Source: Granulicella sp. L60 (GTDB taxonomy: Bacteria; Acidobacteriota; Terriglobia; Terriglobales; Acidobacteriaceae). Taken from it: DNA of 64,000 nucleotides. The position numbers were made by a program, and so were the translations under genes. Of this stretch, positions 24,612-34,011 are shown piece after piece (the stretch's first letter is position 1; each line of letters starts with the position of its first letter). Location of the stretch: positions 1,470,267 through 1,534,266 of the forward strand of contig NZ_LMUR01000018.1 of assembly GCF_009765825.1 (NCBI RefSeq), given 5' to 3'. The notes below the pieces were generated by a model that made no database searches, was not told the DNA's origin, and was given only the letters and a program-made list of their open reading frames with translations.

Positions 24612-27125
24612 CTAGATCTTTTGTACGCGCTGCACATCGCGCACCCCAGGAACCTTTCGCAGATTCTGCACTAATTTGTTCAGATGGCGCACATCTACGG
24701 TCTCCACGACGAACTCCACCATCACCTGTCCATCCGGCATCGGTTTTGTGTCCACGCTGCGAATGTTGGTCCCATCGTCAGAGATGATTGCAGTAAATTC
24801 TTTCAGCATGCCCGCCTGATCATCGCACAGCACCGTCAATTTCACTGGATACGTCTGTGCCTTCGTCGTTCCCGGTTCCATTGGCGACGGCGACCACTCC
24901 ACCTGAATCCGCCGGTCCGACTCATACAGCAGGTTCTGTACATTAGGACAACTTCTGGCATGGACCGCGACACCCTTCCCTCGCGTTACATACCCAATAA
25001 TCTCTTCACCACGAATGGGATTACAACAGCGCGCCCTATACACCAGCAGATCATCCTGCCCCTCCACTTGAAGCGAATCCGATCCCTTCCCGAAGAAGAC
25101 CCGCTTCACCGCCTCCGACATCTGTCCAACAGTGTTGCCGACTCCGCCTTCGGGCGGCGCAGGCTCTGCCGTCATCGTCGAACCCGGCTCCAGCTTATTC
25201 AGCACCTGTCGCGCGGAAAACTTTCCGAACCCCACTCCGGCCAGCAGCTCTGCCTGCGTACCAAGACCATACTCACTGGCGACTTTGTCGTAGTCCGCTT
25301 CGCCGAACTTGCTCAGCGCAAGCTTATACTTTCGCGCCTCGCGGTCCAGCAGCTTCCTGCCGATCTCAATCGCACGCTCGCGCTGATGCTCATTTAGCCA
25401 GTGCTTAATCTTGTTACGTGCGCGCGAGCTCTTTGTAAAGCTGAGCCAGTCTCGGCTCGGCGCATGTCCTGCCTGCGTCGAGATCTCAACGATATCGCCG
25501 TTGCGCAGCTTGGTACGCAACGGAACGATCCGCCCGTTCACCTTTGCACCGACCGTCGTATTTCCAACCTCGGTATGGATGGTGTAAGCGAAGTCAATCG
25601 GACTGGCATCTTTGGGTAGGACAACAACCTTCCCCTTGGGAGTAAAGGTGTAGACCTCCTCCGGGTACAGATCGATCTTGAGCGTCGACATGAACTCGTT
25701 AGGATCAGTCATCTCGCGCTGCCATTCCATCAACTGACGCACCCACGCCAACCGCTGTTCATCTTTGGCGCTCACATTGTCGGAGGCCTTGTACTTCCAG
25801 TGCGCCGCGATGCCCTCTTCCGCAACCCGATGCATATCCTCCGTACGAATCTGCACTTCGAACTGATGGCCTCCCTCGGCAATCAGCGTCGTATGCAGCG
25901 ACTGGTAGAGATTTGGCCGCGGCATCGCAATAAAGTCTTTAATGCGTCCTGGCACCGGACGCCAGATGCTATGCAGCAGCCCCAGCAACGCGTAGCAGTC
26001 CTGAACCGAATTGCAAATCACGCGGATCGCCAGCAGGTCATACACCTGGTCCACGGGAATCTTATGATCCGCAAGCTTCTGTTGAATGGAGTAAAGCCGT
26101 TTGATTCGCGACTCCACCCGCCCCTCGATCTTGAACTCCTTCAGCTTCGCCTCAAGCTGCGCCACAATCTTTTGCAGAAACTCTTCGCCCGCACCGCGCA
26201 GCGCGTCCACTTCGTTCGACACCTGCTCATACGCATATGGATCGGTGTACCGAAACGCGAGATCTTCCAACTCGCCGCGCAGCTTACCCATGCCCAGCCG
26301 GTGTGCCAACGGTGCGTAGATGTCCAGCGTCTCTCGGGCAATCTTCTGCTGCTTCTCCGGCTTCAGATGCTCAAGCGTGCGCATGTTGTGCAGGCGGTCG
26401 GCCAGCTTAATGATGACGACCCGAACATCGGTCACCATCGCCAGCAGCATCTTGCGAATATTCTCGGCTTGGTGGTCTTCGCGATTTGCGAACTTGATCT
26501 TGTCGAGCTTGGTCACGCCTTCGACGATGTGCGCAACCTGTTCTCCGAACCGCTTCGCAATCTCGGCCGAGGTCACATCCGTATCTTCGACCGCATCATG
26601 CAGCAGACCGGCGGCGATCGCAGTCGAGTCCATCTTCAACTCCGCCAGAACCTGCGCCACCTCCAGCGGATGAATGATGTACGGTTCGCCACTGGCACGC
26701 TTCTGTCCTTCATGCTGCTGCAGACAAAACGCCCAAGCGCTGCGAATGATCCCGAGATCATCGACAGGACGATTCTCGTGGACCGTGTCCAGAAGATGTT
26801 GAAACTTCGCATCCACTGTCTGAATCGCTGCTACCGAGATACCCGCAAGGTGCGAGGCCGAAGACTCGCCAACATTCCCCTCATGCAAAGGTGTAATACG
26901 CTCGACCTGGGAGACATCCTTGAGCGTGGAGTTCTCTTCAGTAGCCTGTTTCTTTTTTTTGACGCGCGGCCTCGTCTCCGAGTGCGCCAGTGAGGATCCG
27001 GCAAGAAGAGCTGCTTCCAGCTCGATTCCCGTATCGGTCTGCTCCATCTCTGGTTTGCTCTTCGGTTCGTGGCGCGGCTCTGGCTGCGGGCCAGCCTGCG
27101 AAGAGGCCGGATTAGCGATTGCCAT
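24612..27125 (-). CDS. relA/spoT: bifunctional (p)ppGpp synthetase/hydrolase
   Basis: Stringent-response enzyme that makes and degrades (p)ppGpp. Domain order: an unusual N-terminal extension of about 100 residues (Glu/Pro/Lys-rich, RVKKKK); an HD hydrolase domain with intact LLHDAVEDT (His176, Asp177, Glu180, Asp181); and a synthetase domain with RIKDFIAMPRPNLYQSLHTTL. Then come TGS (DLYPEEVYTFTPKGKVVVLPKDASPIDFAYTIHTEVG), a conserved cysteine region (YRARCCNPIRGEEIIGY) and a C-terminal ACT domain. Both activities should be present. ATG at 27125 has a perfect TATAAT ending 6 nt before it, suggesting a leaderless mRNA. The aromatic operon follows downstream. Confidence 0.95.
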   Translation of the reverse strand: MAIANPASSQAGPQPEPRHEPKSKPEMEQTDTGIELEAALLAGSSLAHSETRPRVKKKKQATEENSTLKDVSQVERITPLHEGNVGESSASHLAGISVAAIQTVDAKFQHLLDTVHENRPVDDLGIIRSAWAFCLQQHEGQKRASGEPYIIHPLEVAQVLAELKMDSTAIAAGLLHDAVEDTDVTSAEIAKRFGEQVAHIVEGVTKLDKIKFANREDHQAENIRKMLLAMVTDVRVVIIKLADRLHNMRTLEHLKPEKQQKIARETLDIYAPLAHRLGMGKLRGELEDLAFRYTDPYAYEQVSNEVDALRGAGEEFLQKIVAQLEAKLKEFKIEGRVESRIKRLYSIQQKLADHKIPVDQVYDLLAIRVICNSVQDCYALLGLLHSIWRPVPGRIKDFIAMPRPNLYQSLHTTLIAEGGHQFEVQIRTEDMHRVAEEGIAAHWKYKASDNVSAKDEQRLAWVRQLMEWQREMTDPNEFMSTLKIDLYPEEVYTFTPKGKVVVLPKDASPIDFAYTIHTEVGNTTVGAKVNGRIVPLRTKLRNGDIVEISTQAGHAPSRDWLSFTKSSRARNKIKHWLNEHQRERAIEIGRKLLDREARKYKLALSKFGEADYDKVASEYGLGTQAELLAGVGFGKFSARQVLNKLEPGSTMTAEPAPPEGGVGNTVGQMSEAVKRVFFGKGSDSLQVEGQDDLLVYRARCCNPIRGEEIIGYVTRGKGVAVHARSCPNVQNLLYESDRRIQVEWSPSPMEPGTTKAQTYPVKLTVLCDDQAGMLKEFTAIISDDGTNIRSVDTKPMPDGQVMVEFVVETVDVRHLNKLVQNLRKVPGVRDVQRVQKI

Positions 27126-27130
27126 AGTTC

Positions 27131-27136
27131 ATTATA
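27131..27136 (-). promoter_or_regulatory. -10 element immediately upstream of relA/spoT
   Basis: A perfect TATAAT on the minus strand is followed by GAACT and then the ATG. Transcription starting 6-7 nt after the -10 would begin at or next to the start codon. No good -35 was seen and no Shine-Dalgarno is present. Confidence 0.5.
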
Positions 27137-27213
27137 GGCTGTCGCTGCAAAACCGCGCTCCTGGGAAATTGCTGGTGAGAGTGCGCTTCGGCGGGGCGGA
27201 GGAGCGTTATAAG

Positions 27214-28272
27214 CTACTCCGGTTCGTCGGGCTTCGACGAGAGGTGCAACGCGTCGCCCACATGTCTGCTCGAGGTGCCCAGCGCGTGTACCGTCTTGTG
27301 ATAACTCTTCTGCAGCGCATTTCCGGTCGAATCTCCCGCTACCGATATCGCGGAATCAGTCGAATTACCGGCGCTGGAGATAGCATCCGTCGTGTTGCGT
27401 CCACTTTGTGCAATCGCTTCCCCCGTCGAACTGCTCACAGCAATTACTCCCTGGGCTGGATGCCTGCCAGGGTTGAACCACGCAATATCGCTCGGCGGAA
27501 GCAGCTCCAGCCGCGATATTGCGACAGCGGGAAAGTTCGAGGCCTGCATCTTTTCGGCAAGCGGCCAACGATTCGACGAGATAAACACCGACCCGTTCAT
27601 AGGGTGCCCCGGTTCGCCCAGGTTAATCAGCCTGGGCGAATCCAAAGCGACCATCTCCCGGCACCGGTCAGCCCCGCAACCTCGTTGGCAGAGCGTCTCG
27701 TTAAGATAGGAGGCATGCTTCCCAGGAGAGATCCATACCTTCGCCCCGCGATCTTGCGCCTTTAGCGTCGACGCACGTGAGATCTGGCTCACATCGCAGA
27801 CCGTGTTCTCATGCGCCGCCGCGTACCAGTACACCGCCTTCCACTTGTCCGACGCCGAATCGCCTCCGGATCCGCGCACTAGCGCCGCAACGTGCTCCGT
27901 ATCGAGTGGATGGCCATGCGGTCCGCAGTCCGTGCGCCAGAGATGATAGTAGTGAATCTCTACCAGGGGCGTCTCCGTGGTCGAACCCTTCGCCGGAAAC
28001 ACCTGTCCGTAGATCGTCCCGTCCTGCACCTTCACTGTCGGTGTAGAGACGTCAGGGAAAAACTCGCTCGGAACATCCGAACAGTCGTGCCTGCCAACCA
28101 TGAAGGCTGGTGCGAACTGGACCAGCAAAGCCTGTTCCAGTGCATCGCTCAAGCCGTCACCATCCGTATCGATCTGCAGCGGTAGGACAGGCACCTGCCT
28201 CTGAGCCAAAGACCCAACAGCAGCGGCAAGAACGCACAAGGAGAGGATCCTTGGCAGGAAAAGAGAGCGCAT
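27214..28272 (-). CDS. secreted protein with Ca-binding-type repeat, unknown function
   Basis: A 352-aa protein with a signal peptide (LFLPRILSLCVLAAAVGSLAQ). A single DTDGDGLSDALE motif at about residues 35-46 resembles thrombospondin type-3/EF-hand calcium loops. The central domain has many aromatic and Cys residues (VEIHYYHLWRTDCGPHGHPLDTEHVAALV, WKAVYWYAAAHENTVCDVS, WISPGKHASYLNETLCQRGCGADRC). It loosely recalls VPS62-type proteins, but I would not assign it. The last 90 residues are a Ser/Thr/Ala/Gly-rich repeat-like tail (STGEAIAQSGRNTTDAISSAGNSTDSAISVAGDSTGNAL), likely an extended or coiled segment. It lies directly upstream of relA on the same strand. Confidence 0.72.
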   Translation of the reverse strand: MRSLFLPRILSLCVLAAAVGSLAQRQVPVLPLQIDTDGDGLSDALEQALLVQFAPAFMVGRHDCSDVPSEFFPDVSTPTVKVQDGTIYGQVFPAKGSTTETPLVEIHYYHLWRTDCGPHGHPLDTEHVAALVRGSGGDSASDKWKAVYWYAAAHENTVCDVSQISRASTLKAQDRGAKVWISPGKHASYLNETLCQRGCGADRCREMVALDSPRLINLGEPGHPMNGSVFISSNRWPLAEKMQASNFPAVAISRLELLPPSDIAWFNPGRHPAQGVIAVSSSTGEAIAQSGRNTTDAISSAGNSTDSAISVAGDSTGNALQKSYHKTVHALGTSSRHVGDALHLSSKPDEPE

Positions 28273-28389
28273 CGTTATCAGATGCGAAATCTTTCTCAGG
28301 TGAGGACCCCAAGCTCAGCGTCAAACCCGAAAGTCGTCCGACCACTCCGTCTCAGAATTAGAAAAATTGCCGAACACATCCGAACGCCC

Positions 28390-28420
28390 TTTCCAGGATG
28401 CTGATTCCGCATCCTGGAAA
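28390..28420 (-). terminator. hairpin downstream of aconitase, terminator-like
   Basis: Perfect 12-bp arms (TTTCCAGGATGC and GCATCCTGGAAA) with a 7-nt loop, 22 nt past the acnA stop on the minus strand. No T tract follows, so it may protect an mRNA 3' end or need a factor to terminate. Confidence 0.6.
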
Positions 28421-28442
28421 GAACTACTATCTGCCGCAGGCC

Positions 28443-31337
28443 TTAGGCTTTACCCGCCAGTTGGCGCAGCACATACTGCAAGATGCCGCCGTTCTGGTAG
28501 TACAGAATCTCCTGCGGTGTATCGATCCGTACCGTCGCCGAAAACTCGATCGTCTTGCCCAGATCCGACTCCGCAAATACGGAGATGGTCTTGCCATCGG
28601 CAAATTTGCTGTCCAGCATTGCCTTCAATTGTCCTGGAGCATCCCCGATCGCAAATACCTCTTCGCCCGTCAGGCGCAGCGACTCGATATTCTGCCCCGG
28701 CAGGAACTGCAACGGCAGAATCCCCATCCCGACCAGGTTTGACCGGTGAATCCGTTCGTAGCTTTCCGCGATGACAAACCGAATCCCAAGCAGCCGCGGC
28801 CCCTTCGCAGCCCAGTCTCGCGAAGACCCCGAACCATACTCTTTGCCCGCCAGGATCGCCAGCGGCGTACCCCGTTTGGCATACTCAACCGAAGCGTCGT
28901 AGATCGACATCGGCAGATCTTCCGGTAGCAGTCTCGTTACGCCGCCTTCGGTCCCCGGAGCCAGCTTGTTCCGCAGCCGCACATTGGCGAACGTGCCCCG
29001 CACCATCACCTCGTGATTGCCGCGCCGCGACCCATAGCTGTTGAAGTCAGACGGCTTTACGCCATGTTCGGTCAGGTACTTGCCCGCCGGACCATTCAAT
29101 TTGATCGAACCCGCTGGAGAGATGTGATCGGTCGTGACCGAATCCCCCAACACAGCCAGCACCCGCGCTCCGTGAATATCCTCCACCGGAGCAGGCACAG
29201 CCGGCATTCCATCGAAGTAAGGAGCCTTTCGAATATAAGTGGAGTGCTGCTCCCATCCATACGTATCGCCGTCAGGAAACTTCAGGCTCTGCCAGTTCTG
29301 GTCGCCATCCGACACCGTGCTGTACTGCTTCCGGAACATCTCCGAATCGATCGAAGAGTTAACCGCCTCCGAGACCTCCGCCTGAGTCGGCCAGATGTCC
29401 TTCAGGAACACCGGTCGGCCATTTTGGTCCCTGCCCAGCGGATCCGTCTCAAAGTTATGCGCAATGTGCCCGGCCAGCGCATACGCCACCACCAGCGGAG
29501 GACTCATCAGGTAATTTGCCCGTACCTCCGGCGAGATCCTTCCCTCGAAGTTCCGGTTGCCAGAGAGCACCGAAACCGCAACCAGCCCATGGTCTTCAAT
29601 CGACTTCGAAACATCGGTCGGCAGCGGTCCCGAGTTGCCAATACACGTCGTACATCCATACCCCACCACCTGAAACCGCAGTTTGTCCAGGTACGGCATC
29701 AGACCCGCCTTTACGTAGTAATCGGTCACCACACGCGAACCCGGCGCGAGCGACGTCTTCACCCACGGCGGTGTGCTCAGCCCCTTGTCCACGGCCTTCT
29801 TCGCAAGCAGCCCGGCCGCCATCATCACATAGGGATTCGACGTATTGGTGCAGGACGTAATCGCCGCGATGACGATCGATCCGTGATTCAGGTACTTCTC
29901 CGGATCCACACCAAAGCGTGTCTTGATCGACACATGTGGCGCCTCCAGGTGGGGCAGGCTCTCGTCCTGAATTGTAATGACCGGGACCACTGGCGACTCC
30001 ACAACCGGCGCTGACGATCCCACGCTGCTGGTCACGTCACCCGAAGCGCTCGCGTGCCCGCCCTCACCCTCCCAGCGCACCATCTGCCGTATAACGTGCT
30101 TGTTCCCATTCGGCCCCAGCAGAGCCGGAAGTTGATCCCTGAAGCTCTCCGCCGCGCCCGACAAACGTACGCGATCCTGTGGACGCTTCGGCCCCGCCAC
30201 GCTCGGCTCTACGGTCGCTAGATCCAGAGAGATGAGTGCAGAGTACACAGCCTCCTTCGCATCCGCCGTGTGAAACAGCCCCTGCTCGCGGTAGTACGCC
30301 TCCACCAGCGCAATCTGCTCCTCAGGTCGTCCAGTCAGCCGCAGATAGCGCAGCGTCTCGGCATCTACAGGAAATATCCCGCAGGTCGCCCCGTACTCGG
30401 GAGCCATATTCGCGATCGTCGCACGATCCGCCAGCGGAAGCTCTGCGATTCCCGGCCCATAGAACTCGACGAACTTGCCCACAACGCCCAGCTTGCGCAG
30501 CATCTCGGTCACGGTCAGCACCAGGTCGGTCGCGGTCGTGCCCTCCTTCAGCTTGCCCGTCAGCTTAAATCCAACGACCTGCGGCACCAACATCGATACC
30601 GGTTGTCCCAGCATCGCAGCCTCGGCCTCGATGCCGCCCACGCCCCAACCCAGCACGCCCAGCCCATTCACCATCGTCGTGTGAGAGTCAGTTCCCACCA
30701 GCGTATCCGGATAAGCGAACATCGTGCCGTCCGCATCGGGCTGCGTCGTAAACACCACCCGCGCCAGATACTCCAGGTTCACCTGATGGCATATTCCCAT
30801 CCCCGGAGGGATCGCGGAAAAGTTATGGAACGCAGTCTGTCCCCACTTCAAAAACGCATACCGCTCGCGATTCCGTTGAAACTCCAACGCAGCGTTCAGG
30901 TCATACGCCCGCGTCGTGCCAAACTCGTCCACCTGAACCGAATGGTCGATCACCAGCTCCGCCGGCTGCAGTGGATTGATCTTCTCCGGGTCTCCGCCCA
31001 GCACACGCATCGCATCCCGCATCGCGGCCAAATCGACGATAGCGGGCACACCGGTAAAGTCCTGCATCAACACACGAGCCGGCATGTAGGCGATCTCTCG
31101 CGAAGGCTCCGCGTTCGGATCCCAACATGCCAGAAACTGAATGTCCTCTGCCGTCACGGTGCGGCCATCCTCATGGCGCAGCAGGTTCTCCAGCAGAATG
31201 CGGAGAGAGAAGGGAAGCCGCGCCAGATCGACGCCCGTCTCTTCGAGCGCCTTCAGGCGAAACAGACGATAACTTTTGGAGCCGGAGGTCAGGCTGGATT
31301 GGCTCTTGAACGAATCAGGATGGGATTGGGCCGACAT
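28443..31337 (-). CDS. acnA: aconitate hydratase A
   Basis: TCA-cycle 4Fe-4S enzyme interconverting citrate and isocitrate (AcnA/IRP type). The N-terminal motif is [18 protein letters not shown]. Substrate and active-site motifs include [68 protein letters not shown] and [28 protein letters not shown] regions. The cluster cysteines are in [12 protein letters not shown] and [16 protein letters not shown]. At 964 aa it exceeds the usual 890-910. The excess is mainly a Ser/Val-rich insertion at about residues 425-465 ([24 protein letters not shown]). It is monocistronic. Confidence 0.96.
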   Translation of the reverse strand: MSAQSHPDSFKSQSSLTSGSKSYRLFRLKALEETGVDLARLPFSLRILLENLLRHEDGRTVTAEDIQFLACWDPNAEPSREIAYMPARVLMQDFTGVPAIVDLAAMRDAMRVLGGDPEKINPLQPAELVIDHSVQVDEFGTTRAYDLNAALEFQRNRERYAFLKWGQTAFHNFSAIPPGMGICHQVNLEYLARVVFTTQPDADGTMFAYPDTLVGTDSHTTMVNGLGVLGWGVGGIEAEAAMLGQPVSMLVPQVVGFKLTGKLKEGTTATDLVLTVTEMLRKLGVVGKFVEFYGPGIAELPLADRATIANMAPEYGATCGIFPVDAETLRYLRLTGRPEEQIALVEAYYREQGLFHTADAKEAVYSALISLDLATVEPSVAGPKRPQDRVRLSGAAESFRDQLPALLGPNGNKHVIRQMVRWEGEGGHASASGDVTSSVGSSAPVVESPVVPVITIQDESLPHLEAPHVSIKTRFGVDPEKYLNHGSIVIAAITSCTNTSNPYVMMAAGLLAKKAVDKGLSTPPWVKTSLAPGSRVVTDYYVKAGLMPYLDKLRFQVVGYGCTTCIGNSGPLPTDVSKSIEDHGLVAVSVLSGNRNFEGRISPEVRANYLMSPPLVVAYALAGHIAHNFETDPLGRDQNGRPVFLKDIWPTQAEVSEAVNSSIDSEMFRKQYSTVSDGDQNWQSLKFPDGDTYGWEQHSTYIRKAPYFDGMPAVPAPVEDIHGARVLAVLGDSVTTDHISPAGSIKLNGPAGKYLTEHGVKPSDFNSYGSRRGNHEVMVRGTFANVRLRNKLAPGTEGGVTRLLPEDLPMSIYDASVEYAKRGTPLAILAGKEYGSGSSRDWAAKGPRLLGIRFVIAESYERIHRSNLVGMGILPLQFLPGQNIESLRLTGEEVFAIGDAPGQLKAMLDSKFADGKTISVFAESDLGKTIEFSATVRIDTPQEILYYQNGGILQYVLRQLAGKA

Positions 31338-31681
31338 GGTATCTTCTCCGAGGCGCGCTTGATTAGCGCGAGGTAAAGGGGCGGTGTCTAACTTGCAGCC
31401 TGCGACATCGACGGCTGAAGCCTATCAGATTTGATGGGTCGTAGCGTCAGCACGTCCGCGGTCGGGGCGACCGTGGCGGAAGCGCTTCGTCTTGGGAAGA
31501 CAGCCAGCCATGGAGCTCATTTTACTGCGATTACCCATCCACACGTAAAGCCTCCTTCGTACCAGGAGAGTGCATGTTGCCGGCAATCGACGTAAAGGTC
31601 TGACCATCGAGGGATACGGTTGGAATGAGCTTCGGCCATCTGGATGCTTACTAACGGGCGAAATCCTCTGAGTAGCATAAA

Positions 31682-31736
31682 CCGCATCTTATAAACGCAT
31701 CCTGTTCACAAAATGCGTGTTTACAAATGCGGCTTG
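31682..31736 (+). repeat. long imperfect inverted repeat upstream of the YXWGXW lipoprotein
   Basis: CCGCATCTTATAAACGCAT and ATGCGTGTTTACAAATGCGG can pair as a stem of about 19 bp with two interruptions and an 11-nt loop. It ends 17 nt before the ATG at 31754, so it would fall in the 5' UTR or overlap the promoter. The rest of 31338-31681 holds no gene I can support; it contains a small GGTCG-ggg-CGACC palindrome. Confidence 0.65.
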
Positions 31737-31753
31737 AAGAATAGGAAGAAGTC

Positions 31754-33277
31754 ATGAGTAAGGAGAAATTCAGAATGTACAGGTCCGGTCCCAGATTTTT
31801 CTTAGGTCTCACGCTAGGTATCGCTTCGCTCGGGGTTGCGGGTATCTCCGGTTGCAACAAAGCACCCGATGCCGCCTCCATCCCAAACAACTCCGGGCCC
31901 GATCCGGCGGACGTCAACATGGCTCCTGTCGATAACAGCCAGCAGCAACAGCCCGCTGCTCCTGCTCAGCCAGCGACGTCCAGGGTCCTGGGCATACGCT
32001 CCCAGGCGCAACCCCAGCAGTCCTCTGAGCAATACGCTCCCCCACAGAACGAGTCCTATGGCGCCGCGCAGAACACCCAGCCAAGCCAGGGCTACGACTA
32101 CAACGCCCCCGACAACTACTCCGACGCGGACCAGGCCGCCGACGAACAGTCTCTCCTCCAGGCCGAACAGCCTCCTCCTCCCTTGCCCGTGTATGAGCAG
32201 CCCGAAGCCCCCGCGCCCAACTATCTCTGGACCCCCGGCTACTGGAGTTATGCTCCCGCCGGTTACTTCTGGGTTCCCGGCGCATGGTGCGCTCCGCCTT
32301 ACTATGGCGCCCTCTGGACCCCCGGCTACTGGGGCTTCTATAACAATGCCTATCTCTTCCACCGCGGCTTCTGGGGCACGCATATCGGCTTCTACGGTGG
32401 TATCAATTATGGCTTCGGCTACACCGGCAGCGGTTATCACGGCGGCTACTGGAACGGTAACAACTTTTACTACAACCGCGCCGTCAACCGCATCAATACG
32501 ACTCGCATCACCAACGTCTATAACCGGACGGTCATCGTAAACAACACCACGATCAACAACCGCGTCTCGTATAACGGTGGCAGAGGCGGACTGGCAGTAA
32601 GGCCTCAGCCTGCAGAAGTGGCAGCCATGCGCGGACCTCGCGTCGCCCCCATGTCAACGCAGATCCAGAACCAGCGCGAAGCTGCCCAGAATCGGCAGCA
32701 GTTCTACAACGAGAACAAGGGCCGCCCAGCGATGGTCGCAGCCACACGTCCCATCGCCGCAGATAGAAACGCTCAACGCCCCGGTGCCGCAGTACAGCCC
32801 GGCAATCGCCCCAGCGGCCAACCCAATCCCAACAGTGTTCGCCCTGGTCAACCAAACGTCCGCCCCGGCCAACCCGAAACCCGGCCTGGCCAGCCGGAAA
32901 ATCGCCCCGGCCAACCGGTCAACCGCCCCGAGGTGCAGCCGGCACGACCAACCCAACCCCAGGTCAGACCCAACCAGCCGCAAACCAGGCCCGTCCAACC
33001 AGAAAACCGTCCTGCTCAGCCCCAGACTCGCCCAACGCAGCCCCAGACTCGTCTTGCTCAGCCCCAGGCTCGTCCAGAGCAGCCTCAAACGAGACCGCAG
33101 CAGCAGTCCCGTCCCCAACAACAAACAAGACCGGAGCAGACACAGCGGCCGCAGGAAACGCGTCCCAATTCTCAGTCTCGACCTGCCCCGGAATCACGAC
33201 CACAGCAACAAGCCAGACCCGCTCCCGAGTCCCGTCCCCAAGGCGGAGGTGGGGCACATGGAGACGAGCGTCGATAG
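31754..33277 (+). CDS. YXWGXW repeat-containing lipoprotein with Pro/Gln-rich tail
   Basis: A 507-aa envelope protein. The signal peptide and lipobox read FFLGLTLGIASLGVAGISGC (Cys about residue 35). A Gln/Pro/Ala-rich linker (residues 50-150) leads into aromatic repeats of the YXWGXW type: YLWTPGYWSYAPAGYFWVPGAWC, GALWTPGYWGFYNN, and a Gly/Tyr-rich region FYGGINYGFGYTGSGYHGGYWNGNNFYYNRAVNRI. The last 150 residues are degenerate RPGQPE / TRPxQPQ repeats. Such proteins are common in Acidobacteriota and their role is unknown, possibly surface or matrix. AGGAAGAAG precedes the ATG. An intrinsic terminator follows. Confidence 0.85.
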   Translation: MSKEKFRMYRSGPRFFLGLTLGIASLGVAGISGCNKAPDAASIPNNSGPDPADVNMAPVDNSQQQQPAAPAQPATSRVLGIRSQAQPQQSSEQYAPPQNESYGAAQNTQPSQGYDYNAPDNYSDADQAADEQSLLQAEQPPPPLPVYEQPEAPAPNYLWTPGYWSYAPAGYFWVPGAWCAPPYYGALWTPGYWGFYNNAYLFHRGFWGTHIGFYGGINYGFGYTGSGYHGGYWNGNNFYYNRAVNRINTTRITNVYNRTVIVNNTTINNRVSYNGGRGGLAVRPQPAEVAAMRGPRVAPMSTQIQNQREAAQNRQQFYNENKGRPAMVAATRPIAADRNAQRPGAAVQPGNRPSGQPNPNSVRPGQPNVRPGQPETRPGQPENRPGQPVNRPEVQPARPTQPQVRPNQPQTRPVQPENRPAQPQTRPTQPQTRLAQPQARPEQPQTRPQQQSRPQQQTRPEQTQRPQETRPNSQSRPAPESRPQQQARPAPESRPQGGGGAHGDERR

Positions 33278-33302
33278 TTCTTCACCGATCACAAACAAGA
33301 GA

Positions 33303-33333
33303 GGACCCGCCGCTTGGTGGGTCCTTTTTTTTT
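33303..33333 (+). terminator. intrinsic terminator after the YXWGXW lipoprotein gene
   Basis: GGACCCGCC-gctt-GGTGGGTCC with one G-T pair, followed by nine T residues. It lies 26 nt after the stop codon at 33277 and separates this gene from the convergent zinc-ribbon gene. Confidence 0.9.
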
Positions 33334-33352
33334 CCGCACAGATTAAATGCCC

Positions 33353-33949
33353 TCAACCCTCTTCAGAGGCAGCATCCTCAAGCCACGTATGATCGCAGTC
33401 ATCGCACCTCCACTCGTTCACGGGGTCGACCGCGTCCAATAACGTCTCATGGCTACCGCAGATCGGACAGGCCGGCACGTCGAACTCTTCAGGCGCCACC
33501 TCCGCCTCCGTCCTGAATCTCTCCGCCAGGGGCTGCGACAAGATGACCGTTGCTCTCTGAGCATCCTCCGGAGCAACAACGACACGCGGTCCCCGCAACC
33601 CACCTGCGCCATCCTGCGTGAGCACCACCGATTCAACTCCAGCCTCCCCCAGCGCCAGGTAGGCAGCTGATGCTCCGTATCCATCCTCGAACTCAAACAC
33701 ACACTCTGCCGGCGCCATCGCGGCATAAGCACGCAGGTTGGCCAGATCGTCCTCGCTCAGCACACGGCTCGCAGCCTCCTCTCGAACCGGCGCAGCCGTC
33801 AGTCTGCGTCGTCCCACCTCACCCCGTAGCGCCTCCTGTGCGGCCTCCGTCAGGTCGGCCATGGTACGTCCCAGCGCAACTAACTCATCATCACCATAAG
33901 AGCTGTAGAGCGCAGTCAACTCCCGGTACTGCTCCGCATCGCCGATCAT
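33353..33949 (-). CDS. zinc-ribbon protein with DUF2007-like central region
   Basis: A 198-aa cytoplasmic protein. An N-terminal helical part (YRELTALYSSYGDDELVALGRTMADLTEAAQEALRGEVGRR) is common to several acidobacterial hypothetical proteins. A central alpha/beta segment (ECVFEFEDGYGASAAYLALGEAGVESVVLTQDGAG...RVVVAPEDAQRATVIL) resembles the DUF2007 signal-transducer-like fold. The C-terminal zinc ribbon has CPICGSHE and WRCDDCDHTW. Its function is unknown. The ATG has a good GGAGAGAAGG before it. It lies 62 nt downstream of mntH on the same strand. Confidence 0.72.
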   Translation of the reverse strand: MIGDAEQYRELTALYSSYGDDELVALGRTMADLTEAAQEALRGEVGRRRLTAAPVREEAASRVLSEDDLANLRAYAAMAPAECVFEFEDGYGASAAYLALGEAGVESVVLTQDGAGGLRGPRVVVAPEDAQRATVILSQPLAERFRTEAEVAPEEFDVPACPICGSHETLLDAVDPVNEWRCDDCDHTWLEDAASEEG

Positions 33950-34011
33950 CCTTCTCTCCTCGCCACTTGTATGGAGCTACCTGTATCAAAGCCACTTGTA
34001 TCGAATGAGTC

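Noticed and set aside
31425..31681. Possible small gene between aconitase and the YXWGXW lipoprotein
   Set aside because: Frames here are short, lack ribosome sites and have no codon bias. The region looks regulatory.
33950..34011. Direct repeats of GCCACTTGTAT between the zinc-ribbon gene and mntH
   Set aside because: There are only two copies, 30 bp apart, with no symmetry. They are too short to claim an operator or duplication.
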